Shown here piece after piece: positions 11,054-22,933 of a stretch of 64,000 bases of DNA. This DNA comes from Pyronema omphalodes (lineage: Eukaryota; Ascomycota; Pezizomycetes; Pezizales; Pyronemataceae). The notes below the pieces were generated by a model. It searched no databases, was not told the origin of the DNA, and was given only the letters and a program-made list of their open reading frames with translations. Each line of letters starts with the position of its first letter. The first letter of the stretch is position 1. The DNA is taken from positions 248,001-312,000 of the forward strand of contig JAJJXM010000008.1 in assembly GCA_024516155.1 (NCBI GenBank). The letters are read 5' to 3'. The translations under genes and the position numbers were made by a program.

Positions 11054-14000
11054 TCAACCTATAACCCCATACCCATTATTCGCATCAAAAACCGCATCAT
11101 GCTGTTCATACATAGCCGTAAAGCCAGCCATTCCCAATCCCGCTGTAGTAGGTGGACCATTATAAGTATCGAATCCTGATGGTCCCGGGAAATATTGATA
11201 ATTGCTACCTGCGCCTCCTGCTCCATCAAATCCAGACTGTGGGTTATAGATCTGAGTATGTTGAGTATGCGGCGATCTATGATGATAGGCTGGGGTATTG
11301 GAGAACCCATAATCTGCTGTGGAAACAGTAGGATACCCTCCAAGTCCGGAAATGTTGATGGGACCAGTGTGTTCATCGCCGACAGAACGGGAGCGCTGGT
11401 GTTGATATTGTTGGGGTGCTGCGAGCTGCGGGTATTGAGGAAGCGGTTGCGTGAAACTGGGGTTTACGTCGTAAGATGGACGAGGTGGTGCGACGGTGTA
11501 GTCAATCTCCATTGGCATTGATACCTCCGGTAATGGCTGCCTTACAGGTTGCTGTTGGGTGGGTGCAGGGACGTTTCTTCGCTGGTTCTTGGTTACAGGA
11601 ATTACTGCGTCATCTTTGATGAGTTCCAAGACTGGTAGTGAGATAGCTTCCATGTGACGGGCCAAATGTACTGTCAACTTCTTCCAGGTTGAACAGACGG
11701 CGCCACAAAAACGGCATTTTTCGGAGCTGGGACTGACGTCAGTGTCTTGATGGCACTTTTCAACGATTTTCCAGACTCCGTCGCAATCATTTGCGTCGAC
11801 TCCTTTCTTCTTTTGGACCTTGACTTTGGGCTCCTTCATCTTGTGCTCACGAACCAAGTGCTGGACAAAGTTGTCTTTGCGGTAGCAAATGTGACTACAA
11901 TCTTGTTGGTTGCAAGTCCACCATTCCAAGTGTCTATGCCTTTCATTCTCATGGCGTACCCAGTCGGCTTTGCGCTTGAAAGATTTCGGCTCGGGACAGT
12001 CAGGGAAAGTACAAGTGAATGGCTGGACATCCTCGTGAACGTGTTTAGTCCAGTCGGACGGCTTGCTGAACTTCTTGGTCTTGAAACAGATCGGGCATTC
12101 GAACTCGGCCGGTAGACGACTGACGGGAGGGGTAGGGACATGAATGGGGAACTGGGCGGAGGCGAGGTCACCGCCACCCGGTGAAGCATGGTCTGCTTCA
12201 TCATCGGAATCGAACGCTAATAATATCAGCAACCTGTCTCATAAGTCACAGAATCACACTCACCATTCTCGTCGTCGAAACTTCCTTGGCCGCGCTTGTG
12301 ACCAGCGACATTCACAATCCCTTCGGTACTTACACCAACCGCACCGAACTTTTTTCTGCACTTTCCGCCATTCGCGCATTGCCCATTGGTGCGTAGCGCC
12401 TGAAGGTGCTTATGCCTGTGATCTACAAGTTTCTTGAAGCGCTTACATTGCTCATGTGCAATTCGGTCCACCAGCTTCTGGGTCAAGTTTGGCGCCAGCT
12501 TCCTGACATGGTCGGCGAATCCATCGAGAGTTGGGATGATCTCAATCTTTGGTGGTGGAACCTTTGTTCCTCCTGGAGTGCGAGTACTCTCAGGTGTTAT
12601 GTCGCCGTCTTCCATTTCCTCGTCTTCATTATCTCCATGGCGATTGGCAGCGGAATTAGGTGACAGCATCTGTTGTACTTGCTTTGTGCCTCGTTTTTGG
12701 GATTCCTCACCGAAGGTAAACCGGGACTTGATATTGCCTGGAGTAACATCTTCCGGTGGCGAGGTTGAAGACGGTAGAGCGGGTGTGATGATACTCGATA
12801 CTACCCCAAAGATGTGTCTTCCAGTATTCTGCAAGTCGCTTCTGCTACGGGTTCTCTTGAGTTTTCCAATCATTGTACTAACGCCATTCGATGCAGGTCT
12901 ATTAGCGCCCACACCTGCGTTTGCTCCAGCTCCAGCCGCCATTAATGGTGATGCCATATGTGCAAGCGCGCTACCGACATTCGCCATATTCGAGGTTTCG
13001 ACACGGAGTGTAGGCTGGCCGAAAGTCACTGGAAGGACACCGGCCTTGAATGGACTCGAAGAGGACATATTCGACGAAAAGGAATTACCACGTTTTCTGC
13101 TATTCGAGTGATCGACTGGCGATAGTCTGTCTTTGTCGCCCTCCCTTTCCTTATTCTTCTCTTTGTCGCCGGCGCTGCTGAGACTTCTCTTGATTCCCCC
13201 AGAGATGTTATTCCAAACACTTGGTCTTCTTCCTCCAGGAGATCCGGACTTGTTCTTCTCCTTATCCTTGTCTCGTCCAAAGCTCAGTCGTTTCAGAGGT
13301 CCAGGTAGGATTTTATCGGCATCACTTGCCGAATTTCTTCTTCCTTTCGTCATATTACTTCCAAATGTAGCAACTCTCGAAGCCGTTTCAATATTCTCTG
13401 CAGCTTTCATAAAGCGCTGAATCGCCGCAACTGCCGAGAGAGGTTGATTCCTGTATGTCGTACTTCCGCGACACACAGGTGCTGCAATACCCTGCCAGGT
13501 TGGGTTCGGGTCTTGCCAGACCTTTGCAGAAAAGAACTGTCTCGGATTTGGTAGATCTGCATCGATTTCTGGTTCAAGTTGCGCTGCCTCCTTGAGCTCC
13601 TCCATCGTTGGTGGCTTTTCTGTGTCGTCGTCAGGATTTATAGGTTCATCAAGCGAGCCCTGCCACGCTGATTCCATTGATAGAACCGTCTCGTTATCGT
13701 CGTCGTCGTCATCGTCCGGTTCGTCAATTACAATGGGCGCATCTTGACTATTAGGAGCATGGCCCCCGATTAGCTGCCCGTTCACCATCGCTGGGCTCCC
13801 ACGGAAGTCAGAAACACTCTTTGCACGTCTTCTCCCGTTTTTTGGCGCCGTTAAACCACCAGCGCCTGGTTGTTTTGGTAGCATGGCAGCCGAATTTTTC
13901 AACCACTCCTCTACATCTGCGTTCTTAGCCGCTTTAAGATTCTCCAGTTCCTGTTCCATAAGAGAGAAGGGGAGGTATTCATCGCCTCTCGTATGTGGGT

Positions 14001-14757
14001 TGATACCTCCCTGCCAGCTCCCGTCGTCATCACGTTCGATAGAAATGCTTGGAGCTTTGGGCGCTGCCTGTTGGAACGGCCCCTGGGGCGTTTCCGGTGA
14101 TAAATGCTCAACTTTAATCAACGGTCCTGTTCTACAGCTCTGTGACCGTGACATGTAACTCTTTTGTGATGGTTGTGGGGAGGCAGTCAGGCGCGGGCTC
14201 GGTGGGTATGTGCTGTGGCGCTGTGTCTCCGAGGTCTCCATAGTCTCCATTGCGTCTGTGTCTTCTGGGCCTTCGAGATTTACGATTGGAAGACTATTGA
14301 TTCTCCCAACAAGTTCTTCGTGCATATCACCAAACTCTGGAATCTCGAGATCGCCAAGCATGTCATATCCTGGTGTTGTGTTTCCACTGATTCCGGTTTC
14401 GTGAGCGGCAGGGGAAGAAGATGATCTCGGATCTAAAAAGCCATTATCAAAGCTACTTCCATTTGAGTCCGAAGCTCCTGTACTCGTAGGAGAAGAAGAG
14501 CTATAGTGTATTGAGGGAGACTTTGCTGCTTTCTGCGCATGAGGAGATGGTGCGCTTGGTAGGACAGGTCGGAATGGTTGCGAAACAACCTGATGGGCTG
14601 TAGAATCTAACATGAACATCGATGGATCAAAGATATGGCGCGGGTGTGTAGGATTTGGAGTAGTGGAAATTCTCTCGTTGGATTTGTCCACTGCAGCCAT
14701 TCCGCCATGTGCAGCAGGCGACATCCGTAAGAAAGGATTTCCTGTCGGTGTTGACAT
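11054..14757 (-). CDS. Fungal C2H2 zinc-finger protein, 1218 residues, two exons
   Basis: Probable nuclear regulator of unknown target, of a type I recognise as conserved in filamentous ascomycetes. Exon 1 is 14757-12264 and exon 2 is 12216-11054. They are joined by a 47-bp intron (GTGAGT..TTATTAG) that restores one frame across an Asp/Glu-rich stretch (FDDENAFDSDDEAD). Residues 1-800 are low-complexity, Ser/Pro-rich with basic patches (GRRRAKSVSDF) and an acidic run of Asp near 350. A short Cys/His segment (HKH..NGQCANGGKCRKK) lies near 800. Four C2H2-like fingers lie at about 872-1019: FECPICF..H, FTCTFPDC..H..H, WTCNQQDC..H..H, KCRFCGAVC..H..H. The first three are linked closely, with two repeats of the pattern (K/R)xxDWxxHxxE. 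The tail is Gln/Pro/Tyr-rich, as in activation domains. Length divides exactly by three after splicing. DNA binding is inferred, not shown. Confidence 0.9.
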
Positions 14758-17700
14758 GAAGTATGGTAAGTGTGGATTTAATTTAAAACGATTTATTTGT
14801 TTCTATATTGATCATCACAAGCATTAGCATACGCACAGACTTGCATAAGGAAGACGCTCGCCCCAGCAATTGCTTTTTCAAGCGTTCATGCGCTGTTGGC
14901 GGTCCCTCCTGTACTGGTAATGATGCGGCAACGTACCAGCTATCGCGAGCGTAGTAATCCTCAACCCCACTTTTAGAGGTAGACTTCTTGGTGATGCGAA
15001 TTCAAAATACGGACGATATAGTAGGATGGACCCGCACAGGTGAAATGGTATATACTATGTTGCTTTCTCTAGGTGGATGGCCAGGTCTCATTCCCTCTCG
15101 ATTCCTTCGCTCTCACTGAAATGCGATCGCAACCGAATCCTTTCCCTTTCTGCCGTTGGATATGGCGATATTTATGAAGGCCGGTTGAATTAAGCTGGGC
15201 GGACACTTATCTAGTGCGCCTCAGGCTTGAGTTTGAAAAGTGGTACTCTGTGATCGCTTGGAGATCGAGGCGGTGCAACTACTTCGGCGTCGTGTCAATT
15301 TCTTGGGCTCGTGAAATATTCGAGTTTTGAGTCTGTCGTGCTGAACAGTTTTTAGGGAGCGCTATCGCTATCGCTATCGTTTCCACCGCAACTATGAATG
15401 AGGTATTTGGTAAAGGGAACGAACTAAGGGTGTAAAGAATATACTGCCGTTCGTGAGGTCGTGGAAAATGAGTGGCGCGTAAAGAGTTCGCAAAGAATCA
15501 AGTTGAAGTTAAGGTGAACTCCAGGCAGGTGAACTCGAAAAGATGGGCGAAGGCGCAGTCACTAGCAATACCTATGCTCTGAGGTGTACGAGCGGTAATG
15601 CTGAATCAATCAATGCTCAGAGACACAGGGAAAAGCAGGTATTCGTCTTGGATAAACGCTGGAGTGCCTTTTCGCTGGGGATATCGGGGATACGACCAAT
15701 TTGATGTAAATTCAGTGGCTCACGTTGGATTTGTGTTCTGCTTCTGAGTGGGGCGCAGGGAAGGAGGAGGAGGAGGGAAGAAGGATTGCCGCAGCGACGC
15801 CAAATGCCGGGGGGGTGAATGATGGTGTCTGTGGAGGGGCAGCCAAGGGTGTGAGGGTGAGAGTATGATTGATGGTCTGTCTCTGTGGAGGGACGACAGG
15901 ATGATATGATGTCTGCTGGCTGGGATTACACAGACCGGTGGCTACGGCTACTATGGGAGCTCCGTTGGATTATTTTTGGCGATAAAAACCAGCAAGAGCA
16001 GTATGAGGTCGCTTTTGCAAAGATACTTTGCAGAGCTACTAAACGCCGCCGCGAGAGGTGTGGCAGGGCATAAGTGGAATTCTTCCAGTTTGTATGGGGG
16101 AAAACCGCGGGGAGGGGGGTGGCAGCCTAGTAAGCCTATGTATCCCAAGTGTCAGGTCAGGGTAGAGGACGCAAGACTTTAACGTGAAGAGGTTTAGGTT
16201 ACCATGCGCACCGTTGAGATGGTTTAAAATCCAACAGTCGTGAGAAAAGTGCCGTAAATTGAATGACATACAGCAATTCTGTATTTCTCGGACCGAGAAG
16301 GTGAGCTTCCGGGAGATAGTGCTGCTTTGGTACTGGTGAATCTGATGGATTATCCATAGAGCACCAGTTCCAGTCCCACGATGCAGGCACATTTCATCAG
16401 CAGTAAGTGACGTATGATACAATTCATACACCGTTTCCTGGATGTCTGGATGTCTGGATGTCTTTAAGTCTCTATGTTTGACACCCTGAGGTCAGCACTA
16501 CTTCAATCTGACGTCCAATATAATCCCTACTGCCTTTTGATGAAGAGGAAGCCAGGGCATAAAGGTTGCTCTGACTCTTTATCTTCATCTCGCTTTCACT
16601 GTCGATGGTATTAGCATTCAATGCATAAAAGTCACCCACCAGTACATATCCCACTGCAACTCGCTAGATAGATCGATATCAAGCCTTTAAGGTGGGCAGC
16701 GCTAGCATTCTCTAGCAGTAGCGTGGGGATCCAACGACGGCTGAACGTGAGATAACACTCGAAGGGTCGCGCCGAGCCGGAACGCCATAACCAAGGGTTC
16801 AGGCAGGGCAACCGAGTACCGGTTAATAATCAAATTTGTGAAAACATCCGAAGGTATTTGAACATATTTATGAAGCAGAATCAAAATTTCCAGCAATAAA
16901 CTCAAGATTCTGAGCGTGATGCCAAGTAGAAATATGCTTCCAATTTTGGCCGTAGCTTCTGCTGAAACGAGGGTGTGGGGAATGAAACTGGGGTATGGGT
17001 GCTTAGGCCAGTCATTATTACCGCTAGGATTATCAATGATAATCGATGGAATCGCCTTTTCGGGATAAGTGATAAGAGCGGTGGCTGTTTTTTTTTGCGA
17101 AACGAAACCTCTTCGTCGTTTCGTGATTTCGAGCCATAAACGGAACTGCTAATCAACACGTTGCGGATGCGCACGGCATTTCTTCTAGCAGATCTTCAGC
17201 CATCTCGTCTTGGAACTCTAGGAACTGTAGCCCGAGACAGAGAATAATTTGAGTTGATCATTCCCGAATGATGACAGATATCGTGCACGACTAAAACCGT
17301 GACTACATCTTCGGAGTTGTGCGGTTTCCAATGGTGATGCCGTGGAAAGAAAAGTTGTGTGTTGGTGATACAGTATGGTTATATCAAGGTTATAGGTTCG
17401 GAATTATCGTAATGTGATAATGATTGCTTTGAAATTCAAAGGCGAGGGTACAGGCGCGTAAGCTCTCTACATAGAGCTTAAGTTGAACTTGCCGCGACGA
17501 TACTGTATCGAACACGATATTATTCGGCTTGTGGCGCCAAAGTACGGTCCCGTACGACGTTTAAAGTAGTTATGCGCCACACGCATCCATCCGAGGGTTT
17601 TTGTTTCCAGCCCAGCTTGTTTGTTTCACCCCAGAAATAATTTTGACTACCACAGGCCGGGAGATGCATGATTTTGAGATAGTAATGCATTATTCGTGGA

Positions 17701-20061
17701 ATATATAGACCGGTCCTGAGTGGAAAAGAAAGTGTCATTCCACATGTATTATCCTACTTCAGCGGACTGTATCACGGGCCTGAATCAGAGCTCAGTTATT
17801 GTATAGTCGACTGCTCTTGCGCCTCGGAGTTGAATTCCCATAAAGATCCTCAAAATACTCCGCGAGATGGAATGGATGGGATGGAAAGGTCGAGTGCTAG
17901 CGGATTTCAGCGTCAGTTTATTGAGAACCCCACCATATCCAAAGCTAGGATGGAAAAGAATTTGCGCCAAAATGAATGCGGCAACCAAAAACATGGTCTG
18001 CTAACTGGCTCTGCTCTAGAAGTAATCTCGGTAAAGTTGTTTGGCTCTCTCACTCCCGCTCAGCTTGAAGTCAAACTTGCCAAATCTGGTGGTTTTCATC
18101 TATCCATCGAACTGTCGAGTTCTTTGAGGATCCCTAATGTTTCTGTGCAAATATTCAGCATTGTATGTCACGGAGTAGCCCGTCCAGCCTTGTGATAACC
18201 GCCGCCATCGTTGTAATCCTTTAAAGGCGCTGCCATGGCACCATACTTCCATGACATCAATTGAGCCGGCATGTTTGAGTCCGGGACTACTGCACTCTAC
18301 TCTAATGGTGTTTGACGCGATGAACCTGGCTCCCGGCTCCTAGTGGACAGGAGAACTATCTTTAGCCACATATTTCATCGAGCCTCTCTGTTTTCCCCAG
18401 CCCTGTTCACTGAAATTGTTTTCTGGTATTTCTGTCTCCATCGCTTTTTCCAACGTATATACTCGAGAACTTTATGAGCCTGGAAGGCCATGTGAAATCC
18501 AGGATCAGATGGTGTGGCAGCATGTACATCATCAAGCGGATCTCCGAGAAAGTTGACACGTGCTGTGCTCCTAGAGATGAGTTGGACCCTTCAATCGTTA
18601 GCTTAAGCTCTAAGCATCGTGTCAATCAAAAGTTGGGCTTTCTGCCTCAAACTTACTTAAGAAAGGCGTAGGACAAGTATTCCATGGCAATATTCCTGGA
18701 TACCCTTGGATTACAGTTCGACTGCAGAGCAAATGCGAGTTTCTTGATGGTAGCGAATCCATTTGCCCAGCGAGATCTTGATGGTCAACGGAGGATATTC
18801 CCCAGGCTGGTGCTATACTCCAGAGACCAGATTGTTAAGCATTGGTTTTACCCCGCAAAATCTAAGGAGAATGGCTAGTAGAATGGTCTGTTCGTGCGCG
18901 CTTTTTTGTGGTATGAATACTACCCGTATTTTCCAAAGGATTTATGGAGCACCAATTGTGTAATGCAGCTGAGAATCCCATTTGGTGGTACGGTAGCTTA
19001 AACTTTCTTTCGTGAATGGCGCTATAACTCTATTCACCTCGATCTATGATGTGAAATGACCGTCCGCAGTGGTACCGTTTCCTGATGTTTCTCTGTCTTG
19101 CGGATCGTGCAATAAGGCTCAGACCTTTGATGAAACGACTACACAACCAGCATCCGACACAACGTAGTATCCGTTAGCGAATATTCTATTCCATTTCCTA
19201 TTCCAATGACCACCGGTTAGATTCGAGCCAGTTCAAAGAGGACCAACAAACTGCGGCGGGTTCCACTAACCGGTGACTGTATAATTAGTTACCTGCCAGT
19301 CACTGTTCTGTATAAATCGTGGACGCCCTGTAGTTCGCCCTTCTTCTATGTCAATGGGCTATGCCTGTGTACTGTTTCAGGTTGAATTGATGAAAGTGAA
19401 AGTGGTGGAACAAGGTGGAGGATAGTGGCGATGAATAGTGGCTGTGGTGCAAGATGCAGTAAAAGTATCCTGACGTGCAGCGGAACTTGGCAGGCACATA
19501 CTACACAGATCCTCACTCGTCCACCGATGACATAAACTAGCAATCATGAAGACCAGAAGTAGCGGAAAAATATAGCCCAGCTTTAATCAATTAATGCTAA
19601 AAAAGTGATAAAAGATTCCTGGTCTTAAGTTCTTATCTGGAGATATTGGCTTTACCTCAATCTTGACAATAACCCGATATGTCTTGTTATGGCCCCTAGC
19701 GGTGCGACGAAATTTTGGATTAACAATATATACCTTAAATACGACATGAGGTAATCTCATCGTTCATGAGATATTTGATAGAACCATAGGAATCTAACTA
19801 TAACGCTATATGCAGTTCTTAGGTAACTAGGGAGGGGTTCAACATAGGGCTTTACAGGTCCAGTTGGAAACATATACGGGCCAAAACTTCATGCACCGGC
19901 ATGTACTGGACCCTAACTTAGATTAGAGCAACCCATCTGTCATTTGTCCTCCTGTAGCTCTTCATCACCTTCTCCCATCCTTACAACCTGACTCGCCTTC
20001 AACGAACCGTTCCAAGGTCTATCCAAAACAAAGCCAACCGCTAGAACTTTTCGACCTCAAT
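14758..20061. other. 5.3-kb intergenic region: promoter/leader of the zinc-finger gene, no other supported gene
   Basis: The first kilobase or so (to about 15.9 kb) is probably the promoter and 5' leader of the minus-strand zinc-finger gene. It includes GCTATC repeats near 15360-15380 and GGAGGAGG purine tracts near 15765. The rest has only scattered frames under 135 codons on both strands (e.g. 16039-16431 minus, 17830-18195 plus), without domains, consistent splice sites or a convincing start. Just before 20062 the top strand is pyrimidine-rich, as expected for a fungal promoter. Confidence 0.55.
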
Positions 20062-22846
20062 ATGGATCGCAAGAATAGAGATTCTATATTGCAGTCCATC
20101 GTCATATCTCCCACTATCGCCCCCGAAGACCTTGAGCTTTTCGCCAGCATTCCTATTTCCTATGACTATCCGCTCTATGAGGTCCCTCCTCCCTCTCGCG
20201 GTATCGGCTTCTCTCCCCTCGAAACCGCTCTCAACCTCCCTCCAATTGCGGATGAGATTTTTACACACCTTCATACCCCCTCTTTGCTCATCCTCCGCGG
20301 CGTCTCCCGAACACTCCGCAACATCATCACGACTAACCCCCGGTACTTCCGTAACCTCACCTTCCTTCGTCCTGGAGGCGAGATCTTCCAACCTGGCCTT
20401 AGAAAGGAGAAAGCATTGGATTGGACTGACAATGACTTCAACTTTCAAAACCGCGGTCAAGTCCTACAGATACTCGTTGATGAGATCGCTCAAAAGCAGA
20501 ATACTAGAGTCTGGGATCGTTTGCATGATGAAATCCGCGGTGTTCAAGCAATACTTCGGTTCCTTCAGCTGCGAGCTACAGGCACAACCCGATGGGGGAT
20601 GGAAATGGCGATGCCATGGATTAGAATACTCAACCAGCTAAAGAAGAGACGGGATCTCATGAGGATTGAGGGATTTCAAAGAAAGGTTTTAAGCAGTGAA
20701 TCTGAGCACTGGTACCCGCACTTGATGGGACGGCATCTACAGCAGATTCTTAACAGCCTACCACTCGGGAGATGGTTACAGACCCTAGTCTTAGATGGAA
20801 CGGGAGTTTCGACACATTGGGTCCAGGGAGTTTTGGCTAGATTTGGGAATACCCTTAGGGGCTTAAGTATGAGAGGGTGTAGGAATATGGAACCTGTTGT
20901 TGTCTTGGATTGGATTTTTGGGATGCTAAGAATGGGGAATCCAATCTCACTGCAGTGGCTTCGGGTGAGTGACATCATGTGAATGTTTGATGGGATGATG
21001 GACCTAATATTGTGACATACAGATGTGGGGCATGGGAGGCATGCTAGAATTCTTTAATTGCCACTATATTCACACCCTACAACAAGCCGATGAGCACCCG
21101 GACGACAAAGCCGCCGGAACAGTCCCCTCTATCCTTTCCATCCGCGCTCACAACCACGCAAATCTGATCCCCGAAGCACTCACCATTTATGATACTGTCG
21201 AGTGTCTTATTCCAATGTTCAAACGAGATCGGGATCGCGAAAATTTCCGCCGCCGCTTAATAGGAACCATAATTCACCACTACCGCCGCCGTCGCGAACA
21301 ATTGGCAGCCAACAAGTATCCGTTTGCCTTCAGCCAATTTGAAGCACCTATCGAGCCATTGAGAGATATTCATCCGGTTATCTCCTTGCTCACACTTGCA
21401 AAATACCTCAAAATTGACCTTGATTACTCCCTTTGCGCTAGCCAAAAATACTGCTGGTCTTTCTACCTTGCTGCTCAAGCGAATAGCCCTCCCCCGCGAC
21501 GGAATGCTGTGTCATTCTTTATTAACCGCGTCAATACCACCTACAGTTTCCCGGACCCGAATGCGCGGAACAATGTGCAAATGCATACCCATGCCATTGC
21601 TGAAATTGGATTCCGTAAACGAAGTGGTGGCCAAGTCTGCGACATGTGTGGTCTTTGGGAGAACTCTTGTGCACCAGAACATTACCGTGAGGATACCAAA
21701 TCAGACAGTTACGGCGGAATTACATTCGGACCTGCTATCGGGATTGGCAGAATGTCAATTGGCCAGCTTTGTACGGATTGCATTATGATGCAGACTTGCT
21801 CTAGTTGCAATAAGTTTTATTGCCATAATTGTGTTTTTAGCCAAGCAGACAATGTGAATCCGCTGATGGCGGATATCATTCCTCAGGAATATGTCACCCA
21901 TATGAGGGTTAAGTGTGATTTGCACCTACCCGAGTGTGATGAGTGCCTGGGTCGGGGCGATGAGATGAATGGAGAGGATGAAGAGGATGACACGGCAGAG
22001 GGGCTTCCTGGACGAGGTGATCTTGTCTCGGGATTATTCGAATGCGATGAGTGCCGCGACGCAATATGCCTCAGATGCGAAGCACCCTTTGGGACAAAGA
22101 CACTTACAGATGCATTCGGCGGTATGAACCTCAAGGAAGCGCTTTCGTACACTAGAATCCATTCAAGTATTGAGTACAGAATGATGGTTGAGCTACCTTT
22201 TCATAATACTGATTATCGACACCTCAAAGCTTTGAAGGGAGTTCATGAACTGGCTTCAATCACAACTATAAGGATGTTTGAGAGATGTGAAGGCTGTGGC
22301 ACGGAGCTATGTATGGAATGTATCATGAAGGATCGAAGGGAAATCAGGCTATACACCGGTCCATTCCAGCGTCCCCGAAATTTTAGCTGGTACGAGGTTT
22401 GCATAGTTTGTCAAGCGAGATATTGTGGGGAATGCGCACCAAATCACATGAACGATTGTAAAAGCTGTGATGTGTGGGTTTGTGATGAGTGTGATATGAG
22501 GGAGGTTTATTCAACCCCAGTTTTTTTGTTTGATGATTTTCATGGAGGTAAATGTCCAGACCTCGTTTATAGTGATTTGGAGGGGTGTTGGGAGGAGACG
22601 GGAGAAGATGACAAGATTGTATCGTTGGATACCACCAGAAAGAAGGAGTATCAGGAAGAGGAGTTAGGGGCTTCAGAGCCAGTTGGTACGTTTGAACAGG
22701 ATGTCAGCTTGTGGCCAGGACAGACTACAACTGTACACTTAACAGATTTCTTCTGGGAAAACGATTATTACGACGAGGATGAAGAGGGTGACGAAGAGGA
22801 AGACGAAGAGGACGGCGAAGAGGAGGATGAGGAGGAGTATGAGTAA
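20062..22846 (+). CDS. F-box protein with cysteine-rich zinc-binding C-terminal half
   Basis: Probable substrate adaptor of an SCF ubiquitin ligase, about 908 residues. Exon 1 is 20062-20964 and exon 2 is 21023-22846. The 58-bp intron (GTGAGT..ATACAG) is in phase 0 and joins QWLR to MWGMGG. The F-box lies near residues 55-102 (LNLPPIADEIF..., LRGVSRTLRNII), followed by a helical, LRR-like stretch. From about residue 507 to 791 there are at least five clusters of CxxC pairs, such as CDMCG, CTDC, CSSCNKFYCHNC, CDECRDAICLRC, CEGCGTELCMEC and CIVCQARYCGEC. This pattern fits several cross-braced zinc sites but does not match one named finger class that I can assign. The protein ends in an acidic Glu/Asp tail of about 35 residues. 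It converges on the ankyrin F-box gene, 87 bp away. The F-box call is good; the target is unknown. Confidence 0.85.
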
Positions 22847-22933
22847 GAAGTTGTATCAAGAAATGAGCCAGTACTAGCAGTTATCTATGTACAATAATTT
22901 TATTACATTACTTTTTTACAATACAAATCAGGT

